DNA of 64,000 nt from Amycolatopsis balhimycina FH 1894 (GTDB taxonomy: Bacteria > Actinomycetota > Actinomycetes > Mycobacteriales > Pseudonocardiaceae). The stretch's first letter is position 1. The number at the start of each line of letters is the position of its first letter. The position numbers and the translations under genes were made by a program. The notes below the pieces were generated by a model. That model saw nothing but the letters and a program-made list of their open reading frames with translations, was not told the origin of the DNA and ran no database searches. The DNA lies in the NCBI RefSeq assembly GCF_000384295.1, contig NZ_KB913037.1, positions 1,283,975 to 1,347,974 on the forward strand. Direction: 5' to 3'. Shown here one piece after another: positions 23,737 through 32,600 of the stretch.

Positions 23737-25110
23737 ATGTCGGGACACCGATCGTTGTTCAGAACCGTCGTGACCGCCGCGCTGCTCGTCCTGGCCGTGG
23801 GTGGCACGCCCCCGAGCGCCGGCGCGGCCACCGCGCCCGGAGCCGGCACCGCGGCGGCGGGCACGCCGAGTGCCGGCTGCGGCAAGAACCCCACGCTCAC
23901 CAGCGGCAAGCGCACCATCCAGAGCAACGGCAAGAGCCGCGACTTCATCCTGAAGATCCCCGACACCTACGACAACAGCTCTCCGCACCGGCTGGCTTTC
24001 GGGTACCACTGGCTGGGCGGCACCGCCGAGCAGGTCGCCTCGGGCGGGAGCGACGGGTACGCCTGGGCCTACTACGGCATGCAGTCGCAGTCGGGCAACA
24101 CCACGATCTTCGTGGCGCCGCAAGGCATCGGCAACGGCTGGGGCAACTCCGGCGGCGAAGACGTCACCTTCACCGACGACATGATCCGGCTCATCGAGAA
24201 CGACCTCTGCGTCGACACGACGCAGCTGTTCTCCATCGGGTTCAGCTACGGCGGCGCGATGAGCTACGCGCTCGCGTGCGCCCGGGCGACCGTCTTCCGC
24301 GCGGTCGTGGCCATCGCCGCGCCCGGCGCGATCAGCGGCTGCAGCGGTGGCACCCAGCCCATCGCGTACATGGGAATCCACGGCGTGTCGGACAACATCG
24401 GGGCCGGCCGGGGACTGCGCGACACGTTCGTCAGGAACAACGGCTGCACCCCGCAGAACGCCCCCGAACCCGCTCCGGGCAGCAAAACCCATTACCTGAC
24501 CGTCTATTCGGGCTGCCGGACCGGGTATCCGGTGGTCTGGGCGCCGTTCGACGGCGGCCACCAGCAGGGCCCGGTGGACGGCTGCACCGGCTGCGAGAGC
24601 GGCGCGAGGAGCTGGGACAAGGCCGAGATCTGGAAGTTCTTCAGCCAGTTCGACGGCAACCCGACCCCGCCGCCTCTGCCGCCGGTCCAGGTGGGCGTGA
24701 ACTACTCCCTGGTCGCCGCGCACAGCGGCAAGTCGGCGGACATCAGTGGCGCGTCCACCGCGGCGGGCGCGGCGCTGATCCAGTGGTCGTCGCACACCGC
24801 GTCGAACCAGCAGTTCGACTTCCTGGCCTCCGCCGACGGGTACTACCGGATCCGGGCCCGGCACAGCGGGCTGGTCCTGCAGGTCGCCAGTTCGGCCTCG
24901 GGGGCGGACATCACGCAGCAGCCGGACAGCGACGCGGCGAGCCAGCAGTGGAAACCGGTGGATCAGGGCGGCGACGCGGTCAGCCTGGTGAACCGGCTGA
25001 GCGGCTTGGCGATGGACGTGTGGGGCGCGTCGACGGCCGACGGGGCGCGGATCTCGCAGTACGCCGCTTCCAGCGGCGCCAACCAGCGGTTCCAGCTCCA
25101 GCGCGCCTGA
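23737..25110 (+). CDS. Secreted CE1-type esterase (feruloyl/acetyl esterase-like) plus ricin-type lectin domain
   Basis: A 457-residue secreted protein. ATG 23737 follows AAAGGGG, and the signal peptide ends near SAGAA. The esterase domain (about residues 45-305) resembles CE1/LpqC/PHB-depolymerase-like enzymes: IPDTYDNSSPHRLAFGYHW, nucleophile Ser170 in GFSYGGAM, and catalytic His in FDGGHQQGPVDGC. It probably removes feruloyl or acetyl groups from xylan. After a short Pro-rich linker, a C-terminal ricin-like domain (from about 318) is nearly a copy of the domain at the end of the next gene, with shared strings such as SGLAMDVWGASTADGARISQ. It is co-transcribed with that gene (29-bp gap). 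Confidence 0.88.
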   Translation: MSGHRSLFRTVVTAALLVLAVGGTPPSAGAATAPGAGTAAAGTPSAGCGKNPTLTSGKRTIQSNGKSRDFILKIPDTYDNSSPHRLAFGYHWLGGTAEQVASGGSDGYAWAYYGMQSQSGNTTIFVAPQGIGNGWGNSGGEDVTFTDDMIRLIENDLCVDTTQLFSIGFSYGGAMSYALACARATVFRAVVAIAAPGAISGCSGGTQPIAYMGIHGVSDNIGAGRGLRDTFVRNNGCTPQNAPEPAPGSKTHYLTVYSGCRTGYPVVWAPFDGGHQQGPVDGCTGCESGARSWDKAEIWKFFSQFDGNPTPPPLPPVQVGVNYSLVAAHSGKSADISGASTAAGAALIQWSSHTASNQQFDFLASADGYYRIRARHSGLVLQVASSASGADITQQPDSDAASQQWKPVDQGGDAVSLVNRLSGLAMDVWGASTADGARISQYAASSGANQRFQLQRA

Positions 25111-25139
25111 TCGCGGCCGCTGCCGATCGGAGGACGACG

Positions 25140-28004
25140 ATGCCGGATCTGACGCGCAGGCAGGCGATGCGGCTCGGTGCCGCGGGCGTGGGCGCCGCGC
25201 TGGTGCCCACGGCGTGGACGGCGACCGCACGGGCCGGGTCGGCCGCGCCCGCGGACGTCCGCGCGGTGAACGACCTGGCGCTGTGGTACGACAAGCCGGC
25301 GGGCACGGAGTGGCTGCGCGCGTTGCCGATCGGCAACGGCAGGCTGGGCGCCATGGTGTTCGGCAACACCGACACCGAACGCCTGCAGCTCAACGAGGAC
25401 ACGGTCTGGGCGGGCGGCCCGCACGACTACAGCAACGCCCAGGGCGCGGGGGCGCTCGCGCAGATCCGGCAGCTGGTGTTCGGGAACCAGTGGACGCAGG
25501 CGCAGTCGCTCATCGACCAGAAGATGCTCGGGACCCCCGCCGCCCAGCAGCCGTACCAGCCCGTCGGCACCCTCAGCCTCGCCCTTTCCGGCGGGAGCGG
25601 GGCGTCTTCGTACCAGCGGTGGCTCGATCTCACCACGGCCACGACGGTCGTGACCTACGTCGCGAACAACGTGCGCTACCGGCGGGAAGTGTTCGCCAGC
25701 GCGGCGGACCAGGTGATCGTCGTGCGCCTGACGGCCGAGACGCCGGGCTCGATCTCGTTCTCGGCGTCGCTGGCCACCCCGCAGCGGGCGACGGCGTCCA
25801 GCCCCGGCGCCTCGACGATCGGCCTGGACGGAGTTTCCGCGGACAGCCGCGGGATCGCCGGTTCGGTCCGGTTCCTCGCGCTGGCCGACGCCGTCGCCGA
25901 GGGCGGGACCACCAGCAGTTCCGGTGGCACGCTGCGGGTGTCCGGTGCCAACGCCGTCACCCTGCTGATCTCGGTCGGCACCAGCTACGTCGACTACCGC
26001 ACGGTGAACGGGGACTACCAGGGCATCGCCCGCACCCGGCTGAGTGCCGCCCGGGCTCTCCCCTACGACTCCCTGCGCGGCCGTCACGTGGCCGACTACC
26101 AGAAGCTGTTCGGGCGCACCACCCTCGACCTCGGCCGCACCGCGGCGGCCGACCAGCCGACCGACGTCCGGATCGCGCAGCACAACACCGCCGACGACCC
26201 GCAGTTCTCCGCCCTGCTCTTCCAGTTCGGCCGCTACCTGCTGATCTCCTCGTCGCGGCCGGGCACCCAGCCGGCCAACCTGCAGGGCATCTGGAACGAC
26301 CAGATGAACCCGTCGTGGGAGTCGAAGTACACGCTCAACGCCAACCTGCCGATGAACTACTGGCCGGCCGACGTGACCAACCTCGCCGAGTGCCACGAGC
26401 CGGTGTTCGGCATGATCGCCGACCTCGCGGTCACCGGCGCCCGCACCGCGCAGGTCGAATACGGCGCTCGCGGCTGGGTCACCCACCACAACACCGACGC
26501 GTGGCGCGGATCCTCCATTGTGGACTTCGCGCAGGCCGGCATGTGGCAGACCGGCGGGGCCTGGCTCGCCACCATGATCTGGGACCACTACCGGTTCACC
26601 GGCGACGTCGAATTCCTGCGCTCCCGTTATCCGTTGCTGAAGGGTGCCGCCCAGTTCTTCCTCGACACCCTGGTGACCGAACCGTCGCTGGGCTACCTCG
26701 TGACGAACCCGGCCAACTCGCCGGAACTGAACCACCACGCGAACGCGTCCGTGTGCGCGGGACCCACGATGGACATGCAGATCCTGCGCGACCTGTTCGA
26801 CGGCTGCGCGGGCGCGTGCCAGGTGCTGGGCGTGGACGCCGCCTTCACCGACCAGGTCAAGGCGGCCCGGCAGCGGCTGGCGCCGATGAAGGTCGGCTCG
26901 CGCGGGAACATCCAGGAATGGCTCTACGACTGGGTCGAGACCGAGCAGAACCACCGGCACATCTCGCACCTGTACGGCCTGTACCCGAGCAACCAGATCA
27001 GCAAGCGCGGCACGCCCCCGCTGTTCACCGCGGCCCGCCGGACGCTCGAGCTGCGCGGCGACGACGGTACCGGCTGGTCGCTGGCCTGGAAGATCAACTA
27101 CTGGGCGCGCATGGAGGAGGGTGGCAAGGCGCACGACCTGCTCCGGCTCCTCGTGCGGACGGACCGGCTGGCGCCCAACATGTTCGACCTGCACCCGCCG
27201 TTCCAGATCGACGGCAACTTCGGCGCGACGTCCGGCATCGCCGAGATGCTGCTGCACAGCCACAACGGCGAGCTGCACGTGCTGCCGGCATTGCCCCCTT
27301 CCTGGCCGGCCGGGAGCGTCGCGGGCCTGCGCGGGCGCGGCGGTTACACGGTCGGCGCGGCCTGGAGCGCCGGCTCGGCGACGCAGCTGACCATCACGCC
27401 CGACCGTGACGGCGACATCAAGGTGCGCAGCCGGATGTTCACCGCGGACTACGCGGTGCTCGACACGACGAGCGGCGCGGCTGTCCAGCCGGTGTCCGTC
27501 GAGCCCGACCTGGTCCGCTTCGCGGGCCAGGCAGGCCACACCTACCGCGCCACTTCCGTCGGCGGGCTGCCGCCGGTGGTGCAACCGGGGGTGAACTACC
27601 GGCTCGTCGCCCAGCACAGCGGCAAGCAGGCCGACATCAGCGGCGGCTCGACGAGTGCCGGGGCAGCCCTGATCCAGTGGGCGGCCACCAGCGGGCTCAA
27701 CCAGCAGTTCGACTTCCTCGTCTCCGACGGCGGCTTCCACCGCATCCGGTCCCGCAGCAGCGGCCTGGTCCTGCAGGTGGCGTCGACGAGCACCGGCGCC
27801 GACATCACCCAGCAACCCGACACCGGCGCGCCGGCCCAGCAGTGGCAGGTGACCGACCAGGGCGGCGGCGTGGTGAGCCTGGTCAACCGGGCGAGCGGCC
27901 TCGCCATGGACGTCTGGGGCGCCTCGACCGCCGACGGCGCCCGCATCTCGCAGTGGACGGTGACCGGCGCGGCGAACCAGCGTTTCCAGCTTCAGCGCGT
28001 GTGA
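25140..28004 (+). CDS. Tat-secreted GH95 alpha-L-fucosidase plus ricin-type lectin domain
   Basis: A 954-residue enzyme starting at ATG 25140 with GGAGG upstream and a twin-arginine signal, LTRRQAMRLGAAG. It carries the classical GH95 features: LPIGNGRLGAMVFGN, NEDTVWAGGPHDY, NLQGIWNDQMNPSWESKYT, THHNTDAWRG (His/Asn/Asp), the acid Glu in NPANSPELNH and the base Asp in FQIDGNFGATSGIAEM. GH95 enzymes invert alpha-1,2-fucosyl or alpha-L-galactosyl linkages, for example on xyloglucan side chains. The lectin domain from about residue 817 is a near duplicate of that on the CE1 esterase, suggesting module copying. Confidence 0.93.
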   Translation: MPDLTRRQAMRLGAAGVGAALVPTAWTATARAGSAAPADVRAVNDLALWYDKPAGTEWLRALPIGNGRLGAMVFGNTDTERLQLNEDTVWAGGPHDYSNAQGAGALAQIRQLVFGNQWTQAQSLIDQKMLGTPAAQQPYQPVGTLSLALSGGSGASSYQRWLDLTTATTVVTYVANNVRYRREVFASAADQVIVVRLTAETPGSISFSASLATPQRATASSPGASTIGLDGVSADSRGIAGSVRFLALADAVAEGGTTSSSGGTLRVSGANAVTLLISVGTSYVDYRTVNGDYQGIARTRLSAARALPYDSLRGRHVADYQKLFGRTTLDLGRTAAADQPTDVRIAQHNTADDPQFSALLFQFGRYLLISSSRPGTQPANLQGIWNDQMNPSWESKYTLNANLPMNYWPADVTNLAECHEPVFGMIADLAVTGARTAQVEYGARGWVTHHNTDAWRGSSIVDFAQAGMWQTGGAWLATMIWDHYRFTGDVEFLRSRYPLLKGAAQFFLDTLVTEPSLGYLVTNPANSPELNHHANASVCAGPTMDMQILRDLFDGCAGACQVLGVDAAFTDQVKAARQRLAPMKVGSRGNIQEWLYDWVETEQNHRHISHLYGLYPSNQISKRGTPPLFTAARRTLELRGDDGTGWSLAWKINYWARMEEGGKAHDLLRLLVRTDRLAPNMFDLHPPFQIDGNFGATSGIAEMLLHSHNGELHVLPALPPSWPAGSVAGLRGRGGYTVGAAWSAGSATQLTITPDRDGDIKVRSRMFTADYAVLDTTSGAAVQPVSVEPDLVRFAGQAGHTYRATSVGGLPPVVQPGVNYRLVAQHSGKQADISGGSTSAGAALIQWAATSGLNQQFDFLVSDGGFHRIRSRSSGLVLQVASTSTGADITQQPDTGAPAQQWQVTDQGGGVVSLVNRASGLAMDVWGASTADGARISQWTVTGAANQRFQLQRV

Positions 28005-28020
28005 CCAGCACCGAACTCGA

Positions 28021-28079
28021 AAGTCCGTGAATGGCACATCAAGGGACTCTACGTCTCTCGATGTGCCATTCACGGACTT
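28021..28079. repeat. Long inverted repeat H4 (dispersed hairpin family)
   Basis: Arms of 20 bp (28021-28040, 28060-28079) are perfect, and an inner AGGGAC/GTCTCT segment pairs with one mismatch around TCTAC. The arm contains GTGAATGGCACAT, the same core as H8 24 kb away. It follows the GH95 stop by 16 bp and probably terminates it. Confidence 0.85.
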
Positions 28080-28103
28080 GGAGTCATTCGTGCGGACTAC
28101 GGC

Positions 28104-28559
28104 GTGGCCGCGCGGACGCGGTCCCTGCGGTGGCGCTGTGCCGCACTGGCCGTGGCCGCCGCCGCCCCGTTCGCCATCGGGCTCGCCGGGTCGGGTTTCC
28201 AGTGGCAGACCTCGCTCGCCGGCTACGGGGTCGTGGCCGTCGTCTGCGTCCTCGGGCCGGTCGCGGTGCAGGTGCTGCTGGCCCAGCGGGAACGCCTGCT
28301 CGCCGCCCCGCGGGAGCAGACGCGGTTCGCGGCGTCGGCCGCCCGGCTGCAGGAGCGGTCCCGGATCGCGCAGGAGATGCACGACCTGCTCGGGCACCGG
28401 CTCAGCCTCATCTCGCTCTACGCCGGCAGCCTCGAGCTCGACGCGGCGCAGCCGGCCGAGACCACCGAGCCCGCCCGGCTCATCCGGGGCACCGTGCAGA
28501 CCGCGATGGACGAACTGCGCGCGACGCTCGGGATCCTCCGCCAGGACGAGGCGGACCTG
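28104..28559 (+). pseudogene. Histidine kinase remnant (HisKA_3 dimerisation region only)
   Basis: The frame from GTG 28104 shows two hydrophobic stretches and then a NarL-partner-type kinase core, RIAQEMHDLLGHRLSLISLY, with the phospho-accepting His. It continues through the second dimerisation helix (TAMDELRATLGILRQDE) and then loses homology. There is no HATPase domain, no ribosome-binding site and probably no true N-terminus. A protease fragment begins about 24 bp later in another frame. It is a relic of a two-component sensor; the partner response regulator is absent. Confidence 0.8.
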
Positions 28560-28582
28560 ACGCGCCCGGCGGACCGGACCGG

Positions 28583-28984
28583 CAGATCCGGGTCGAGCGG
28601 ACACCCGGGGTGCTCACCCTGTTCGCCGAGGGCGGCGACGCGATCTTCACCGGCCGGGCCCGATGTTCCCTCGGCTTCAACGTCACCACCGGCAACGGGG
28701 ACCCCGGCATCCTCACCGCCGACCACTGCGCCGCCGCCGGACGGCAGTGGTCCCTGGCGCAGGGCGGGCGACCGGTCGCCACCGTCAAACAGGCGACGTT
28801 TCCGGGCAACGGCGACTTCTCCCTGCTCACCTACAACGACACCGCGACCGACGCGCCCAGCGTCGTCGACACCGGCGGCGGCCGGACTGTGACCATCACG
28901 CGGGCGGCCGCGGCGAAGGTGAACCAGCAGGTGCTCCGGATGGGCAGCACCACCGGGCTGCACCAGGGCCGGGTCACGGCGCGC
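28583..28984 (+). pseudogene. Streptogrisin-like S1 serine protease remnant
   Basis: An internal fragment of an alpha-lytic/streptogrisin-type (S1E) protease: GGDAIFTGRARCSLGFNV, the catalytic His segment LTADHCAAAG, the Asp segment GNGDFSLLTYND, and a later GSTTGLHQGRVTA. The signal, pro-region and the GDSGGP Ser segment are missing, and it lies in a different frame from the kinase remnant directly upstream. A non-functional relic. Confidence 0.82.
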
Positions 28985-29146
28985 GGGGGATGTCCCGCGC
29001 CGCACGGGTCTCCGGCGCGTTCCGCGCACCAGACCAGCCGTAGCAAAAGTTCGTTGAGAGCCCGCTGAGAACGCTCACGAGCGAGCGTGAACCCCCCGGT
29101 ACCGCGCAGCCGTGCCCTGGGAAGCCACCCCTTGAGGAGATCACGA

Positions 29147-29659
29147 ATGACCGAGTCCACAGTCGTCACCGAGCGCCGCGCCGCTGTCGTCCGCAACGAC
29201 GGCGAGTACCGGCTGGTCACCAACCAGGCCGTGCCGGCCCGCACGCTGCTGTTCACCCTCGAAGGCGAAGTCACGGCGACGCCGACGCGCTACACGGTCC
29301 AGCTCGACGCCGTCCACCACATCGACATGCCCGGCGACTGCCCGCTCGAGGAAGTGCTCGACCGCTATTCGTGGCGGTTCATGAACCACGCCTGCGAGCC
29401 GACCGCGGTGATCCGCGACCGGTCGGTGTTCAGCCTGCGCCCGATCCCGGCGTGGTCGGAGATCACCTTCCACTACGCCACCACCGAGTACGACATGGCC
29501 GAGCCCTTCACGTGCCAGTGCGGCGGCGACCGCTGCGACGGCGTCATCCAGGGCTTCCGGCACCTGCCGAAGGAGCGGCGCGAGGCGTTGCGCGCGCTGC
29601 TCTCGCCGTACCTGCTGGCCGTGCTCGACGGCCGGCTCGCCGAACCCGTCGGGGTGTGA
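29147..29659 (+). CDS. SET-domain protein (putative protein/peptide lysine methyltransferase)
   Basis: A 170-residue protein starting at ATG 29147 (GAGGAGA upstream). It has the SET core, including the AdoMet/active-site motif RFMNHACEPTA (near residues 77-87, the NHxCxP pattern), and a post-SET-like zinc segment FTCQCGGDRCDG. The stop is three bases from the start of the Pls/PosA synthetase, so the two are translationally coupled. SET enzymes are uncommon in bacteria; the coupling suggests it acts on lysine or lysine-like residues linked to the synthetase, its product or the machinery. That role is inference. Confidence 0.88.
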   Translation: MTESTVVTERRAAVVRNDGEYRLVTNQAVPARTLLFTLEGEVTATPTRYTVQLDAVHHIDMPGDCPLEEVLDRYSWRFMNHACEPTAVIRDRSVFSLRPIPAWSEITFHYATTEYDMAEPFTCQCGGDRCDGVIQGFRHLPKERREALRALLSPYLLAVLDGRLAEPVGV

Positions 29660-29662
29660 GGA

Positions 29663-32600
29663 GTGAGCGAGGCGTTCCAGCCGGATGTGCCGGCCCGGGG
29701 TACCGCCGGGCCGGCACTCCTGCACCACTTCTTCGAGCAGTCGGCCCGCCGCCGGCCGGACGCGATCGCCCTCGACGTCCCGCCGTCCGGCGGGCGGGCG
29801 CGGCGCACCGTGACCTACCGCGAGCTGCTCCGGCGGTCCTCGGCCGCCGCCCGCGTGGTCCAGCAGGCCGTGCGGCGGCCGGGGATCGTCGCGATCCTCC
29901 TGTCCCGCGCGACGGAGGACCTCTACCTGGCGCAGCTCGGCGTGCTGCGGGCCGGCTCGGCGTACGTCTGCGTCGACCCGTCGTTCCCCGACGAGCAGCT
30001 GGCCCACATCCTCGACGACGCCGCGCCGGCGCTGCTCGTCACCGACCGGGCCGGGCAGGAGCGGGCGGTCCGGGCGGGCTACACCGGCGCGGTGCAGCGC
30101 GTCGACGGCCCGGCCAAGCCGGTCGGCCGGCCGGTCATCGCGCCGGCGGCGCCGCCGGGACTGGCTTACGTCATCTACACCTCGGGCACCACGGGCAAGC
30201 CGAAGGGCGTGCTCATCGGGCACCAGGGCGTGGTCAACCTGATCCGCTCGGACGTCGCCGAGTTCGGGCTCGGGCCCGGCGATCGCGTGGCCCAGGGGTC
30301 TTCGCCCGCGTACGACTCCTCGGTCGAGGAGGCGTGGATGGCGTGGGCGTGCGGCGCCACCGTCGTGGTGATGGACGACGAGACGGCGCGGCTCGGCCCC
30401 GACCTCGTGCCGTGGCTGCGGAACGAGCGGATCACCGTGCTCTGCCCGCCGCCGACCCTGCTGCGCGCGACCGCGTGCGAGAACCCGCGGCGGGAGCTGC
30501 CCGACCTGCGCCTGCTCTACGTCGGCGGGGAAGCCCTGCCCGACGACGTCGCCGAGCGCTGGGCCCCGGGCCGCCGGATGGTCAACGGGTACGGGCCGAC
30601 CGAGTGCACGGTGACCTGCCTGCGCGCCGACGTCGAGCCCGGGAAGCCGGTCGCCATCGGCAAACCGGTGCCGGGCATGCGGGCCTGGGTCCTCGACGAC
30701 AAGCTCGAACCCGTCAAGCCGGGCGAGAAGGGCGAGCTGTGCATGACAGGCGCCGGCCTGGCGCTGGGCTACCACGGCAAGCCGGAGCTGACGGCGGAGA
30801 AGTTCCCGCGGCACCCCCGGCTCGGCCGGCTGTACCGCACGGGCGACCTCGTGCACGCCGAAGCGGACGGCGGGCTCTTCTACCACGGCCGCATCGACTC
30901 CCAGGTCAAGCTGCGCGGCTACCGGATCGAGCTGGAGGCCATCGAGTCGTCACTGGCCCGGTTCCCCGGGGTGCGCGAGGCGGCGTGCCGGGTCCAGGGC
31001 GAGGGCGCCGGCCAGGTGATCGCCGCGCACCTGGTGCCCGACGGCGCCATGCCGGACCCGGCCGCGCTCAAGGAACACCTGCGCAAAGTCCTTCCGGTGT
31101 ACATGATCCCGGCGGTCTTCGGCGAGGCGGAAACCCTGCCGCGCAGCGCCGGCGGGAAGCTGCGCCGCGACGACCTGCCGGTGCTGGCGGCCGGGCGGCG
31201 GCACGCGGCCAGGACCACCGGCACCGAGACCACCGGGAACGAGACCGAGGAGTTCATCGCGGCCGCCCTCCGCGAAGTGCTGGAAACGCCGGACGTCGGT
31301 GCCGACGACGACTTCTTCGACGACCTCGGCGGCAGCTCGCTGCAGGCGGCGATGCTCATCTCGAAGCTGCGCGTCAACCCGCTCACCGAAGCCATCGCCG
31401 TCCGGGACGTCTACCGTGCCCGCACGGTGTCGGGACTGGCGAAGCTGGCCGCCCCGGTGACCCACGACGAGATCGACGCGGTCGCGGCCCCGGCACGCAG
31501 CGCCGTCTCCATCACGATGGCGCAGGCGGCCTGGCTGTTCGCCGAACTGGCGATCGCCGCGCCGATCGGCTGGTTCGCCGTCTTCGTCGCGCTGCCGTGG
31601 CTGGCCGAGCGGATCGGCCTGGTGCCGTTGATCGTCCTGCTCCCGACCGCGCTCGTGGTGGTCGCCTTCGGCTGGACGCCGCTGGCCGTGTTCTTCGCCG
31701 TGCGGGCGAAACGGCTGCTCATCGGCAAGTTCGAGCCGACGCGGGTGCCGGTCTGGAGCGGGTTCCACCTGCGGCTGTGGATCGTCCGGCACCTGTTGCG
31801 GTTCGTGCCGTGGGGCACCATCGCCGGCACCGAGTTCCAGAACATGGCGCTGCGGAGGCTCGGCGCCCGGATCGGCAAACGCGTGCACATCCACCGCGGC
31901 GTCGACGTCGTCCAAGGCGGCTGGGACCTGCTCGACATCGGCGACGACGCCACCATCGGCCAGGACGCCCAGCTCGGCCTGGTCCAGCTGAGCGAGGGGC
32001 ACCTCACGATCGGCCGGATCACCGTCGCCGGCGGCGCCACCGTGGACGTCCGCGCGGGCATGTCCCCCAACACCCGCCTCGGCCGCGGTTCCTGGCTCGC
32101 CGCGTTGTCGTCACTGCCGTCCGGGACCGCCGTTCCCGACGGACGGCGCTGGGACGGCGTCCCGGCGCACGACGCCGGCCCGGCGCCGCGCGTGCCCGTC
32201 CCGGTCGTCGGCGGCAGCGTGCTGTCGCCGTTCGCGCACGGGCTCGCCACCATCGCCGCCCGCGCGCTCTTCGCCTGGGTGTTCGCGCTGCCGCTCTCGA
32301 TCGTCATGATCGCGTTGGTGCTGGCCTTCGACGTCACCTACCCGGCGCTGCTGGACGCGCTCACCCGGCCGTGGGCGCACCCGACGTTCCTGCTCGTCTT
32401 GGCCGCGGCCAGCTGCCTGTCGCTGCTGATCGGGGTCTGGGTCGAAGCGTTCTGCGCCCGCGCGCTCGGCCGGGTGGAGGAAGGCGTCATCAGCCGCTGG
32501 AGTCTCGCCTACATCCGGGTCAGCCTCAAGACCGGCCTGGTCACCACGGCCGGGAACTGGCTTTCCGGTGGGCTGTTCTGGCCGGTGTGGCTGCGCTGGG

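Noticed and set aside
20617..25230. A single 1537-codon minus-strand open frame
   Set aside because: Only 20617-23508 matches GH95/CBM13 and has a Tat signal and ribosome-binding site at 23508. The upstream part is antisense to the well-supported CE1 gene and is low-complexity shadow translation.
24963..28604. A 1213-codon minus-strand open frame
   Set aside because: It is antisense to the GH95 fucosidase (25140-28004), with Arg/Gly/Val-rich shadow composition and no domain.
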